From Meconema thalassinum (Eukaryota; Arthropoda; Insecta; Orthoptera; Tettigoniidae): a stretch of DNA of 64,000 nt. The stretch lies in contig OX336388.2 in the NCBI GenBank assembly GCA_946902985.2, positions 134,613,846 through 134,677,845 of the forward strand, written 5' to 3'. This document shows positions 10,427-21,683 of this stretch, one piece after another. The position numbers and the translations under genes were made by a program. Every line of letters begins with the position of its first letter. Position 1 is the stretch's first letter. Below the pieces are notes generated by a model, which made no database searches, was not told the origin of the DNA, and saw nothing but the letters and a program-made list of their open reading frames with translations.

Positions 10427-11283
10427 AATCTCTGCGGTAGATATAATTTTGCGTGAAGAAGTAACAGACCGTTACATAGTTGCACATCAGTGTCGAAACC
10501 TAGCATAAGGACAGTGTGACCACAAGTATAAAAATGGACCCCAAATGACAAGAAGGTTACCGTTCCCATAAGACAATAAAATGTTTAAAATAAGCATAAA
10601 ATGACGAAAAACAAAGTTAATTAAGCTCCAATTATAAAATACCTTCTCGCATTAAATGAGGTCTGATCCTTCTACGAAAATCTGCATATTCTGCCTATTT
10701 TCGCCTATCCCCAAGTTTGTCCGGTGAAATCTACCTCCGCCTTCCGGCGTGCCGAGAGGACTTTTTAAAATATGGTTAGTTTGTCGAAAAAATCCCAATG
10801 TACCAGTCAATGCTAATATTGCTAGAACAAAAATTAAATATTACAGTAGTCTGTTTTGAAAACTGTACCTGTTTTATGTATCCCAGGCCAACACTACTGT
10901 AATCTCTTGTCCGCAATCTGGGCAGGGTGTATTTAGTTGTTCACAATCTGGACGGTTTTTGACTTGTTCGCAATCATGACACAACCGATTTGAAATGAGT
11001 TACTTCAAATTAACACCACTCGACACAACATAATTCGGTAGAGGGGAGAAGGGAGGGACCATACCTGACCGCTCTCAATGGGCGCAGTTCCACTGCCACT
11101 TTTAAAAATTGATGCTAATGACCAGGGTCATTAGTGAAGCTTGGGCGCAGTACCATACAACCCCTTATTAATATAACGCGAATGTAACGGTGTGTTACTC
11201 TGTTGGAATGGTATCTGTAACGTAGTGTAGTTACTCTTGAGAAGTCATTGACTCAACCCTGGCCTTGGCTAAAGGAGCTAAAG
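10427..11283. other. Unassigned intergenic or intronic stretch
   Basis: AT-rich with no credible coding frame. It contains the possible E-family end at 10728-10738 and, at about 11087-11100, 'gggcgcagttcc', which echoes 'ggaactgcgccc' at 5321. It lies downstream of Orco exon 2 on the minus strand, so it is probably Orco intron. Confidence 0.4.
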
Positions 11284-11292
11284 CATTTTAAA

Positions 11293-12021
11293 ATTGATGA
11301 TGATGATTTTTGTTTTAAGGGGCCTAACATCTAGGTTATCGGTCGCAAATGGTTTGGGTGATAGTGAAAGATGAGATGAGAATGAAAACTATTTCCAGGC
11401 TAATACTAACTACAAACTTACATACTAGAAGAAGAATGATAACCAAATGAAGGATAAAGCATATAAAGGATAGGAAGAAAAGAAATGCCCTCAACCTTCG
11501 GAGAATGAGGATTGAGGAACTTGGAAGGTAGGAGAGCCATGAAAGGCAGATAGGAAAGGGAAAGAGTGGAGGGCCCGCCCCAAGGTCAGAGGAAAAAGGG
11601 ACAACACGGAACCAGCTCAGGAATCCCTCAGGGTCGCCAACTCCCAAACTCACCAGCCGTGAGCCCTTGAGGGTGTAGCACTATCAAGGGTGCACTAGAA
11701 GTCGAGGAGCTACACCCACCCTACCTCCTTGAGGGCCTTGAGCAGAAGGCAGGAGATAACATGAAATGAAAAAGAGGGCGGACCCCTCGAAGAATGAGGG
11801 CATCAGGAAAGATGAGACAAGGGCCAATGAAGGCGGAAAAGTGAAAGACTTCGTAGGCCTCAGATACCCTAATACCGTCGGGGTCGGAAGAGAACAAGAG
11901 TTGACCAAGAGAGGTCGACAGGAAAGAAGACGGAGAGGAGCCCAGCACAAGTAAGTGGAGGCAATGCCGGACTCAGCTGGGGTCCCATGGTCGCCAACCC
12001 ACGTCCTATTAGATGTGAGCC
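11293..12021 (-). mobile_element. SINE-like family C, copy 2, next to Orco exon 2
   Basis: A near full-length copy with (ATG)n at the low end. The target duplication CATTTTAAA occurs at 11284-11292 and 12022-12030. The high-coordinate end lies only 12 bp beyond the 5' splice site of Orco exon 2 in transcript order, so the intron begins with 12 native bases and then the duplication and SINE. It is transcribed in sense orientation with the gene. Confidence 0.75.
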
Positions 12022-12042
12022 CATTTTAAAGTGTCCACTCAC

Positions 12043-12283
12043 CTGATAGATGAACGTCATAAGGTAAGGCATGCCATGTCTCGCATCCCAAGGATACCAG
12101 GACTTTACCATGAGCTGTGGAACCTCCACAAACATGGTATCGTTCAAGTTGTCGGGGTCCGCGATCTCTTTAGTGGGATCCGCCACAAATGTGAGGACCA
12201 TCCAAGCTGCTATGGAGACGACAGTACCCACGACAATTAGTACCAATAACCGTTTCATCTTCATCACCGCCATGGAGTTATGC
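12043..12283 (-). CDS. Orco: Orco-family odorant receptor coreceptor, second visible coding exon
   Basis: This 241 bp exon contributes one base that completes an Arg codon, then 80 codons (HNSMAVMKMKRLL... to ...LMTFIYQ). It holds a transmembrane segment (RLLVLIVVGTVVSIAAWMVL) and the Orco signature stretch VEVPQLMVKSWYPW ... HGM, which in known Orcos is the second extracellular region. Splice sites are clear: acceptor TTGTTTGTTGACAG directly upstream, donor CAG/GTGAGT at 12042-12037. It joins exon 1 as AG|G, restoring R. An N-glycosylation sequon NDT is present, while the usual Asn after WYPW is Asp. Orco forms ligand-gated cation channels with odorant receptors in sensory neuron dendrites. 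The later exons are not found below this point. Confidence 0.9.
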
Positions 12284-12445
12284 CTGTCAACAAACAACAA
12301 TTCCTTTTACACCTGTACATTTCCTGATATATTATACTGTATATGTATTTAAAATCATCTAAATAGATACCAATGATATTAAATAATCCTCCAAGAGATA
12401 ATAAATATTTACTAGAAATTATTTATTGATGTACTATTACTAACG

Positions 12446-13571
12446 ACCAAAATATTATGTGCACTCGAGTTTGAAGGTTGTTGGGGAAGTAACCAATCGA
12501 CCTATATAAAATCCAATAACATCAACATTTTTTTCGTTCTATTTTACGTTATTTCATGTAGGTTTGGAATTTTTAATTTATATTTTAATATTTTTTATCG
12601 CAGTTGGAACAAAAAAAAGTGCCGGTTTTGAAGCATGTTTCAACCATGCGTCACATTTAAGAATTATTATCTCATCAGATCGAATCCAAATTTTAACACA
12701 ATGTACATTGGAATGTTGTATAACTGGTTTATTAATTTCAAAATGTTGTGTGTCCAAGAAACAAAGTTCTTATCATATTTGTAAGGTAACGTTTTCTCGG
12801 CTCGGGGTGGTTGAAAAATGTAGTTCTTGGTCGCGTTGTAATCCATATACATCATAATGGTATGCTGTATGACTGTGGAATACGTAAATTAATTCACTTA
12901 TTTTATATCGGTTTGTGTTTCTACGGGGAAATAAGACAGGGTTCACCAGCTAGCCGCTCCGGCGAATGCTGTACAGCGGTGCTGAAATGGAGCCCATCAC
13001 TTCCGAGCGAGGCGCGCCATGTGGCAACGCTGTACAGCTTTCCCCGGAGTGGCTAGTTGGTGAACCATGTCTTATTTCTCCGTACAAATACAAACCGATA
13101 TAAAATAATTGAATTCATTTACGTATTTCACAGTAATACAGCATATCTTTTTGATGTATAAGGATTACAACGCGACCAAGAACTACATTTTCTAACGACC
13201 CCGGCCGAGAAAAAGTTACCTTTCATAAATGATAACAACTTTGTTTCTTGGACACACACAATTTTGAAATTAATAAACCAGTTATACAATATTCCAATGT
13301 ATATTGTGTTAAAAATTGGATTCGATCTGATGACGGGTTTGTGAGATAATCATTAATGAATGTGACGCATGGTTGAAATACGCTTAAAAACTGGCACTTT
13401 TTGTGTACCAACTGCGATAAAAAATATGAAAATATAAATTATAAATTCCAATCCTACATGAACTAACGTAAAATAGAACGACGAAAATACTGATGTTGTT
13501 GGATTTTATGTAGGTCTATTGGTTACTTTACAAACTACCTTCAAACTCGAGTGCACATAATATTTTGGTCG
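12446..13571. repeat. 1.1 kb foldback palindrome in the Orco intron
   Basis: The left arm starts GACCAAAATATTATGTGC and the right arm ends with its exact reverse complement. The arms pair over about 530 bp each with scattered mismatches, down to matching GCTGTACAGC blocks (12968-12977 and 13029-13038) around a 51 bp loop. Paired landmarks are 'ctcgagtttgaaggt', 'atcgcagttgg', 'gtccaagaaacaaag' and 'ttcaccagctagcc'. No protein is encoded. This is typical of a foldback-type or long-TIR MITE. The low end lies 162 bp upstream of the exon 2 acceptor. Confidence 0.85.
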
Positions 13572-13767
13572 ACAGTAGTCTCGAGCATATTGTATTCTTT
13601 GTCAGCATATTATAGAAGTATTACTGAGAGAATATGTTACAAAATTTCGGGTATTTCAATGTTAATTGCTTTTGACGAAGGTATCATTAATTGCTAGCAT
13701 AATCTAATTGTATGTGATAAGATGAAAACCTTCGATCATGTAGAATTAATAAAAACTACCTACTATA

Positions 13768-15078
13768 ATGACTAAAAACGTCTACAATAAGACGATGCTG
13801 AGTATAGGAGCCAAACTAAAGCATTACAGCACTGTTGTCAGACCAGAAGGTTTATATGCTTCGGAGACCCTGTGTATGAATCGAACAGGACAAGTCAATC
13901 AGCTACTTAAAAGAGAACACAGACTACTGCAGAAGTTCTTGGGCAACACATGGGTTGACAGTCAGGCGCGGATTCAAGGGGGGGTCACGGGGGTCATGAA
14001 CCCCCCCAAACGGAGACCAAATTGCTTCTGCAAACTCAAAAAACGAAAACACAATAACCAGACAAATAAAACTTAACGAATTTTAACTAAAAAACAGGTT
14101 TTTTTCATTTTATTCAATACTGAAATATCTTTATTGGAATTATTATGTTCTGTTACAACTGTACATATTTACAACTTCACACCTCTTATATAAAAAGGAT
14201 TATTTATATAACAAAATCAACTCGTCTAATTTGTTTAGCAAACCTTGTGATTAACCGAATCGATGTTTATAGTGGTGTCACGATGAATGTGCAGCAATGC
14301 ACGGATAGGAATTTGGGGCTTTTTTTTTCGCACCAAAGAATTTTGCCGACGTCCAAACTGCAAGCTGCAACATTGTCGGTACCAACTCGACTTGCCGAAA
14401 CTGTAACGTACCTTGATACTTTTCTCGAAGCACGATGTAAAAGTCGCAAAACACGCCGTTGCATTTTGTACGAATATTTTTGGTGCGCTAAACGCATCAA
14501 ATTTCTATCCATGTAGCTTGCAAAAAATTTGGTCTGGTTTTGTACGTTTGGTTATTTTGTGATTGCGTTTTTAGTGATACCATTTTCTTAACAATTTCGA
14601 TTCTCTGACGACGCCCCCCCCCCCCCCCCCCCCCTGCCCCCGCCCAACTCTAGATCCGCGCGCCTGTTGACAGTCAGGTTCGATTGAAATCAGATAGAGA
14701 AGTATAGGCTACAGCAAGATGGAACCGATAACAACAATTAGAAAACGAAGATTGCTGTTTTATGGACACATCTTCCGTATGAATAATGACCGGCTAACAA
14801 AGAAAATCCGGAATTTTCTTAAACCGAAGATCTCCAAGTTGAAATGGTTCCAAGAGTGTGAGAAAGATATAAGACAGGTGGGCATTACGGAGGATAAAAT
14901 CAAAGACAGGAATAGCTTCAGAAGGATGGTGAAAAGCTATCAGGGTTTTATGGTGGAGGCAGAACCCAGAAAACGGAGAGGCCCTTTAACAGGGGAGCGG
15001 AAGAATAAGGTGATAGATGGGCTCAAGAGATACTGGCAAGATATCAAAGCCGGCAAACGAACAAGACATGGACATTGA
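13768..15078 (+). mobile_element. LINE 3' end, interrupted by a hAT element
   Basis: The first part (13768-13962) encodes the RT thumb tail: LKHYSTVVRPEGLYASETLCM followed by LLKREHRLLQKFLGNTW. The second part (14667-15078) continues with IRKRRLLFYGHIFRM and a basic C-terminal tail ending about 15075. The YGHI-R-M block and the C-terminal 'GLKRYWQDIKAGK' recur in other LINE ends here (17100, 52640). A 1 bp frame change lies just after the interruption. Dead copy. Confidence 0.8.
13963..14666. mobile_element. hAT-type non-autonomous element, 704 bp
   Basis: The ends are CAGGCGCGGATTC and GATCCGCGCGCCTG. A perfect 8 bp target duplication TTGACAGT is at 13955-13962 and 14667-14674. G-rich and C-rich tracts sit just inside the ends (about 13976 and 14616-14640), which is common in this hAT group. 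Frames inside do not match a transposase I recognise. The element splits a LINE reading frame. Confidence 0.85.
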
Positions 15079-15129
15079 AATGAGAGTGGTTGTTAACACG
15101 CAGTCCATAGAGGCTCAAGTTGACGGTTA

Positions 15130-15670
15130 AAAGAAAGAAGAAAAATATCCAGTGATGGACGAAGCAAAGAGGGTATAAAAAGTAGGTTGGCTCAGGCAAG
15201 GAAAGCATTTCAACAGAAAAGGAATCTGTTGACATCGAAGTATTAGGTATTAGGAAGTATTTTTTGAAAGCCTTTGTCTGGAGAGTGGTGCTCTATGGAA
15301 GTGAAACTTGGACTGTTGGAGCAACAGAAAAGAGGAGAATTGAAGCATTTGAAATGTGGTGTTACAGGAGAATGATGAAGATCAGATGAGTAGATAGGAT
15401 TATAAATGAAGAGGTATTAAGACGAGTGAGAGAGGAGAGATTATTTCTGGTGACTGCCACCCAGGAATAGCAAACTTGGTTATGGAAGGAAGGGTCGAGG
15501 ATAAGAACTGTAGGGGTAGACCAAGGTTAGAATATGTTAAACAGATTGCCTCGGATGTAGGGTGTGGTAGCTATGTGGAGATGAAACTATTAGCTCAAGA
15601 TAGGGAGGCATAGAGGGCTGCATCAAACCAGTCAAAAGATTGAAGACTCAAAGCACAACATCATAACAAT
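15130..15670 (+). mobile_element. LINE 3' end, frameshifted
   Basis: Across frames it reads RLAQARKAFQQKRNLLTS, then KAFVWRVVLYGSETWTVGA, EAFEMWCYRRMMKIR and VKQIASDVGCGSYVEMK, the C-terminus of an RTE/Craft-like LINE. A shorter minus-strand copy of the same family is at 30983-31345. Multiple stops. Confidence 0.75.
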
Positions 15671-15717
15671 TAATTATTATATTAACTATCATTAAATGTC
15701 ATATCAATGGCGGAATC

Positions 15718-16017
15718 TTGAAATGTTTGCTGAACATGATCAGAAGTTTGGACCAGTTGAACAATGGACGTGGTCTTTCACAGACAGTAGTAGCCCATGG
15801 AGCAAAATATCATAAATCTTTCAAAAATAAATACGATAGTCAAAAAGTGGAAAGACTATCTGCTGAAGAAAAACAGAAAAAACGTCCTCATTGCTCAGAT
15901 CAAACTCCATCTACATCAAAGTTAACAATAGGATCATCATTATTTTGTTCAGATGTAAAAAAAGTGAGTCTGTTTTGTGATGAAGGAGAAGGTAGTGAAA
16001 ATTCCTTAAAAACATAG
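15718..16017 (+). pseudogene. Unidentified transposon-type ORF fragment
   Basis: A 100-codon frame with LNNGRGLSQTVVAHGAKYHKS, a basic middle and an acidic end. The 'AKYHKS...K...SAEEKQKK' pattern reminds me of the N-terminal part of uncharacterised proteins encoded by arthropod transposons, where it precedes zinc-binding residues. I cannot name the family. No start context or continuation is visible. Confidence 0.3.
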
Positions 16018-16074
16018 AAATATGAAATGAAAGCTCATGGTTTCAAAGTGACCTTGAATTGGTAACATCAATTA

Positions 16075-16789
16075 TTATTATTATTTTCGTTTCGGTCGTC
16101 TACGGACCATGAGGCAATTTTAATGCTTTGTTCCTTCTGTTATTCCTTCGTCTTCCTGTAGGATTTCTTCATCATCGCACTATGTTTCCTCTTCCTTTCC
16201 TCGGACCATTTTGAGCCGGGTTTCTTTCCCTTCCTCCCTTGGAATCCTTCCATTTTTAACACTTTTTGTCTAAAATATCTCTCTGTGGTGTATCATTTTC
16301 TCTGATATTGTTTCCTTCCAAATCCTTTGTGACTTCTTGTTGTGGACCTGCTTGGTTAACCTGCTGTCATCCATCCTGTACAAATGTCCAAAAAATAGCA
16401 TCTCCTCTTCCGTATTGTTTCTGATATGTTTTCTATTTTTCGATATATTTCATCATTACTTCTTAATTTCCAGAATTCTGCAGTTTTTAAAAGACCGAGT
16501 ATTTTGCGTATAATTCTTCTTTCTACTACTTCTAATTTATCCAATTAGTAGTTCAGTACGAGACATTCACTCACATACAGGTATTCCAGTTTGCCTACGG
16601 TGTTGTGGTGCAGTATTTTAAGATCTGTAGACAAACACTTTTGATGTAGGTATTCCTAGTTATGCCATATGGTCTTTCCATCTTTCGTAATCTTTCTTCT
16701 ACAGTACAGCAGATATTTCCAAAGCATTTTCTTGAATAATTTCCCCCAAATATTTGAACTTCCTTACTCTCTTTATTTAACCAATTATT
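16075..16789 (-). mobile_element. LINE 3' end, degenerate
   Basis: The minus strand reads LEVVERRIIRKILGLLKTAEFWKLRSNDEIYRKIENI (16400-16540), followed by IRKRRCYFLDI and a mutated YGHI block, then sequence like the C-terminal basic tail. It belongs to the same LINE group as 13768-15078 and 52640-53465. It adjoins an S1 SINE at its upstream side. Confidence 0.65.
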
Positions 16790-17069
16790 GAAAATGAAAA
16801 TCCACAGCCTGCTTCCAGTCTCCGACCGGGTCAGGAATGGAATGAATGAAGCCCCCATCTAGCGGCGAGGATATTAACTGTGCCGGCTGCCGAGGCCTGA
16901 CGCACTCCTCTGGGGCAATGATTAAATGAATGACAGATGAAATGAAATGATAGTGGAGAGTGTTGCTGGAATGAAATTTTGACAGGGAAAACCGGAGTAC
17001 CCGGAGAAAAACCTGTCTGCCTCCGTTTTGTCCAGAACAGATCTCACATGGAGTGACCGGGATTTGAAT
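16790..17069 (-). mobile_element. tRNA-derived SINE, family S1, copy 2
   Basis: It matches copy 1 from the AGGCTGTGGATTTTCATT end to the 'catggagtgaccgggatttgaa' B-box region. The tRNA-like 5' head is missing. An (ATT)n/(TTTA)n tract follows at 17075-17112. Confidence 0.7.
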
Positions 17070-17078
17070 AACCAATTA

Positions 17079-17099
<21 letters not shown>

Positions 17100-17109
<10 letters not shown>

Positions 17110-17640
17110 TTTACAGCGTATTTACCCAATATTGGAAAGCGTTAAGCAATTTGACGTTCTTCTTATTTTGCCAGTATTGTTTCATTCTGTTAGAGAATGC
17201 CAATTTTCTTTCGTCAGACCATTGAGGTCTGTAAGGTGTAGGTTTTGGTTGATCTGGTTGGACTTCCCAGTTGTTCACTTTGTTACGGGAGTCTCTGTCT
17301 GATGTGTCGGTTATGTTAGCAGTTCGCATGTCTTTTTGTACTTCTTTCATCCGTGGTGTTGTACTTTTGAGTTATGATATGTAATCTAGTATTGGTTAGT
17401 CGTGTATTCGGCAGTCTACTTAAGTGCCAGAAGAATTCCAATCGTCTTTTTCGGAAGTCGACTTCGATGTTTGAGCATGTTTCAGTTGTCTTGATTGACT
17501 GCTCCCAGTATTTTCCGAAGGACTTTTCTTTCTTCTTTCTTGATATCTTCAAGTTCATATTTCTTATTGAGTGTAAGTGTTTCGCTTGCGTAGAGACTTG
17601 CCGGTTTGATGACAGTGTTGTAATGTCGAAGTTCGGTTTA
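17100..17640 (-). mobile_element. LINE 3' end, degenerate
   Basis: Minus-strand frames give KKEKSFGKYWEQSIKTTETC, FRKRRLEFFWHLSRLPNTRL and a C-terminal basic tail KLAFSNRMKQYWQNKK. These fit the block order thumb end, RKRRL-FF-H-R, then a terminal K/R-rich helix seen in related copies. Frameshifts and an internal duplication of NTRL. Confidence 0.7.
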
Positions 17641-17652
17641 TCTTGACATGCA

Positions 17653-19142
17653 TTTTTAGCCTACTTTCGATTTTTGCAAAAAATGAAAGTAGACTTATGA
17701 GATCACTACAGGGCCAAACAAGAAGTTCCGTGAAGAACTATACAGCCTACTTTTCATGCCAATGATTATTCTACAGAATATGAACCTATCTAGAATAATG
17801 ACGAAATTAAGTTGCTAATATCGAAATTTCCAATTAGTTCGAAATACTGTATACCTGGCATAATGTATCCTAATAGAGCACTACAGTTGGCAGCCCTGAT
17901 GACTGAATATATTCTTAGTTCCGTCTCTTAAGATACTAAATACAAAATTTGGTTGAAGTCCAATGAATAGCATGGACGTTACATGCAGTTAAACATTGGA
18001 TCTAACAGCGCGCGTAAAATCATGTTGGCAACAATGCCATGCATGTATTGGTCAGAAATAATCTGAAATAATATGATCTATTGTTGTGCCAATTTTGAAT
18101 GAAATCCATTAGTTAATATAGAAGTTACATGCATTTTAAAATTGGACCTATCAGCAGGCTTAGAATCATGTTGGCAGCACTGACGTATATTAGTTACTCC
18201 AAATTCGTCTAGAATGCCAGGTACTATACGTGTGCAAAGTTTAGAGCTATTGGCTTGCATACTTTCTGATATATATTAGGGTAACAAAAATAGGGACAGC
18301 ACATATTAACAGTTGGCAGCCCTGGTTGCTCCTTAGAATACGCATAGTCATATCTGTTATGGTACACATAGCACATACGACATTTGGTTGAAATCCAAAT
18401 GATAGTATGGAAGTTACATGTATTTAAAGTTGGACCTGTCAGCAGGCTTAGAATCATGTTGGTAGCACTGACGTATATAAGTTACTCCAAATTAATATAG
18501 AATGTCAGGTACTATACGTGTGCATAGTTTAAAGCTGTCGGCTTGCATACTTTCTGATATATTGGTATTTGGATAAAATAAATTAGGATAATTTATTAAC
18601 AGTTGGCAGCCCTGGTAGGTCTTAATAATACGCTCAGTCATATCTGGTTATGTACACATACAACATACGAAATTTGGTTGAATTCCACTTGATAGTGTAG
18701 AAGTTATATGCATTTAAAAATTGGACCTATCAGGAGGCTTATAATCATTTTGGCAACACTGCCATGTTTGGCCTCCTGGAAATTAAACTGAAATATTATG
18801 ATCTGTACGTGTGCCAATTTTGAAATAGCTCCAATTCATACTTTCCGAGATATCCAACATGGAGCTCAAATTTCAATTGCGATTTTTAGCAGTTGGTAGC
18901 ACTGACATCATTTTCAAATATGGCCGTGAGATACTCAGGTATAGATCTTTACTCCTACCAAATTTTGTTTCGATTGCTGCAGCCGTTTAGGAGTTGATAG
19001 GGGGGGGGACACACACACAGCCAGACAGACAGACAGACAGACAGACAGAAGGACAGACAGACAGACAGACAGACACACATTTGCCCGATCTCATAAGTCT
19101 ACTTTTTTCTCATTTTTGCAAAATGTGAAAAGTAGGCTAAAA
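17653..19142 (+). mobile_element. Helentron-like element, C-type, copy 2, with an attached inverted tail piece
   Basis: A 54 bp inverted tail fragment (17653-17706) precedes the complete copy at 17716-19142. The head is AACAAGAAGTTCCGTGAAG with AGCCTACTTTTC. The end has (CAGA)n and a stem-loop ending GTGAAAAGTAGGCTAAAA. The interior has repeating modules with 'gcagccctgg' and 'ttggcaacactg' and is non-coding. It is the inverse of the copy at 1013-2160, which allows ends to be defined by comparison. Confidence 0.65.
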
Positions 19143-19189
19143 TGTGTGTCTGTGTGTGTGTGAGTGTGTGTACTCTGAATGTCTGTCCC

Positions 19190-20740
19190 CCCCTATCAAT
19201 TCGAACACGGTGAAACCTAATTGAACGAAATTTGGTACAGAGGTAGAACAAGCAAAGAGCTCCTCAGTGTCATGTTTTATATCGCCGCCATCTTGGCGAA
19301 AACGTAATGGCGGCCACCCAAATGTTAAAAGCTAAAATCCAATTACGACCAAACTTATCATCTGATCTCTACCAAATTTTGCAACATTATACCCTTATGT
19401 ATGAAAATTCTTTTGACTAAACTGCAAGATCATCAGCCCTATACATTGCGGATGGAGGCCATGTATGTGTACAAATCGATTCCCCCTATCTATTCAAACA
19501 CGGTGAAACCGAATTGAAAAAGAAACTGGTACAGAGGTAGCACTAGCGAAGGGCACCTCAATGTCTTGTTTTATATTGCCGCCATCTTTACGGAAACGGA
19601 ATGGCGGCCACCCAAATGTTCAAAGCTTAAATCAAATTACGACTAACCTAATCATCCGATATCTACCAAATTTCGCAACAACATATTTTATATGGCGAGC
19701 GTCTTTGAACTAAACTACAAGGTAATCAGCCCAATAGTTTTCAGTTGGCGGCCATGTATGTGTGCAAATCGATTACCCTTATAAATTCAAACACGGTGAA
19801 ACCGAATTCAACGAAATTTGGTACAGAGGTAGCACTAGCAATGGGCACTCCAGTGTCATGATTTATATCGCCGCCATCTTGACAGAAACGCAATGGCAGC
19901 CACCCAAATGTTAAAGCCTTGAATCAAATTACGACCAATCTAATAATCTGATCTCTGCCGAATTGTGCAACATTATACCTTTATGTATGAATAATCTTTT
20001 GACTAAACTGCAAGGTCATCAGCCCTATACATTGCGGATGGTGGCCATGTATGTGTGCAAATCGATTCCTCCTATCTATTCAAACACGGTGAAACCGAAT
20101 TGAACAAGATTTGGTACAGAGGTAGCACTAGCAATGGGCACTCCAGTGCCATGTTTTATATCACCGCCATCTTGACAAAATCGCAATGGTAGCCACCCAA
20201 ATGTTAAAGTCTTGAATCAAATTACGACCAATCTAATCATCTGATCTCTACCAAATTTTGCAACATTATACCTTTATGTATGACAAATCTTTTGACTAAA
20301 CTGCAAGGTCATCAGCCCTATACATTGCGGATGGCGGCCATGTATGTGTGCAAATCGATTCCCCCTGTCGATTCAAACACGGTGAAACCGAATTGAACAA
20401 AATTTGGTACAGAGGTAGCACTAGCAAAGTGCACCTCAGTGTCATGTTTTATATCGCCGCCATTTTGACAGAAACGTAATGGTGGCCACCCAAATATTAA
20501 AAGCTTAAATCAAATTAAGACCAACCTAATCATTTGATCTCTACTAAATTTTGCAACAACATACCTTTTTGTGGGAAGCATCTTTTGACTGGACTACAAG
20601 GACTTCAGCCCAATAGTTTGCAGATAGCGGCCATGTATGTGTGCAAATCGATTCCCCATATCAATTCGAACACGTTGAAACCGAATTGAATTAAATTTTT
20701 TACAGAGGTAGCACTAGCAAAGGGCACCTCATATTCAAGT
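19190..20740 (+). repeat. 293 bp tandem repeat array, five-plus units
   Basis: The phrase 'acacggtgaaacc' recurs at 19205, 19498, 19791, 20084, 20377 and 20670, an exact 293 bp spacing each time with no length drift. Each unit carries 'ggtacagaggtagcac', a CGCCGCCATCTTGAC motif, a second ATGGCGGCCA motif and 'cgattccccc'. It begins straight after the C-type Helentron-like end with a (GT)n tract at 19143-19171, so it may be the inside of a third related element whose other end is lost at 20741. Confidence 0.85.
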
Positions 20741-20869
20741 TTATTATCCGTATAGCACGTTGTATTTCAACTAGCTACTACAACCAACATTCAATTATAC
20801 CCCTTGAAAAGGACAAAGAGTTATAACAATACCCATGCTTTTGGGAGAAAGTAGGCTATATGTTCTTTA

Positions 20870-21512
20870 CTGAACATCTTGTTTGTTATAGCGGTTTTGG
20901 ATAAGTCGGAGTGCTCTCCTGGTTTTCTGGAGACGGTTTTGTTGTGAGATATTTTCGGATCCAGTTGGTTCGATAAATTCTCCCAGATATTTGAAATGTG
21001 GGACTCTTTTGATCGTTCCGTATTTTGTTTGCATGTTGTCGCCTTTGTGACTTAGCACTTGAGTTTTCTCGAAGGTTATTTGAAGTCCAACTTTTTTGGC
21101 GCATTCTTAGAGTGTTCCTATTTGTTTTATTGCGGTCTCTTGATTTTCTGTTAGTATAACCAAGTCATCGGCAAAGGCAAGATATGGTATAGAGAGATTG
21201 CTTTTACGATAGCCAAGTGAAACTGGTTTCCAGACATTTTGTTTCTTGAACTCTTTTTCCATTCCTCCATGACTTTATCCAGGACAATGTTGAACAAGAG
21301 AGGGGAAAGACCATCTCCTTGTCGCACAACTGTCTGAATTTCGAAAGGTTCGGAGATTTCCCCCATAAATTTTACTTTGGATTTTGTGTTGGTCAGCGTT
21401 TTTCAATGAGTTTCCGTGTTTTGTGGTCTAATCTTCTTTCTTCAAGGATCTGAAAGAGTGATTATCTATCGATCAAGTCGTATGCTTTTTGGAAATCGAC
21501 AAATGTTTTATT
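20870..21512 (-). mobile_element. LINE reverse transcriptase core, degenerate
   Basis: Read on the minus strand in broken frames: FVDFQKAYDLIDR (RT motif with the first catalytic Asp), RQGDGLSPLLFNIVLDKVMEEW (fingers/palm motif B), AFADDLVILTEN (the catalytic ADD, intact) and VPHFKYLGEFI (thumb). The order and spacing are right for an RTE/Craft-type LINE RT. A stop and at least two frameshifts kill it. (ATT)n at 21513-21537 sits at its upstream side. Confidence 0.8.
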
Positions 21513-21683
21513 ATTATTATTATTGTTATTATTATTATACATACAATTAGGCTACATTTGAGACTGTTTTGCCTATCAGCGTCCGGTCTAGTCTGCAAAC
21601 TTCTGTTTGCGAACAAGTCGCCTCCATGAACCCCTATTAGCAGTTAGTACTGCGGCCTCCTCTGATTCTACACCTCTCACTTT

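Noticed and set aside
5321..11100. 'ggaactgcgccc' at 5321 and 'gggcgcagttcc' at 11088 as ends of one giant element
   Set aside because: The 12-14 bp match is real, but no convincing target duplication goes with it and the outer LINE does not clearly resume at the right side.
1..12042. A third Orco exon downstream of exon 2
   Set aside because: I looked on the minus strand for the next conserved Orco segments (TM4 and the 'CEQLQHLK'-like region). No matching stretch or fitting splice pair was seen; the area is filled by repeats.
12031..12352. Plus-strand frames opposite Orco exon 2
   Set aside because: Shadows of the real minus-strand exon; no homology of their own.
19190..20740. CRISPR-like array
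   Set aside because: The repeat unit is 293 bp with no spacer pattern, and the genome is animal.
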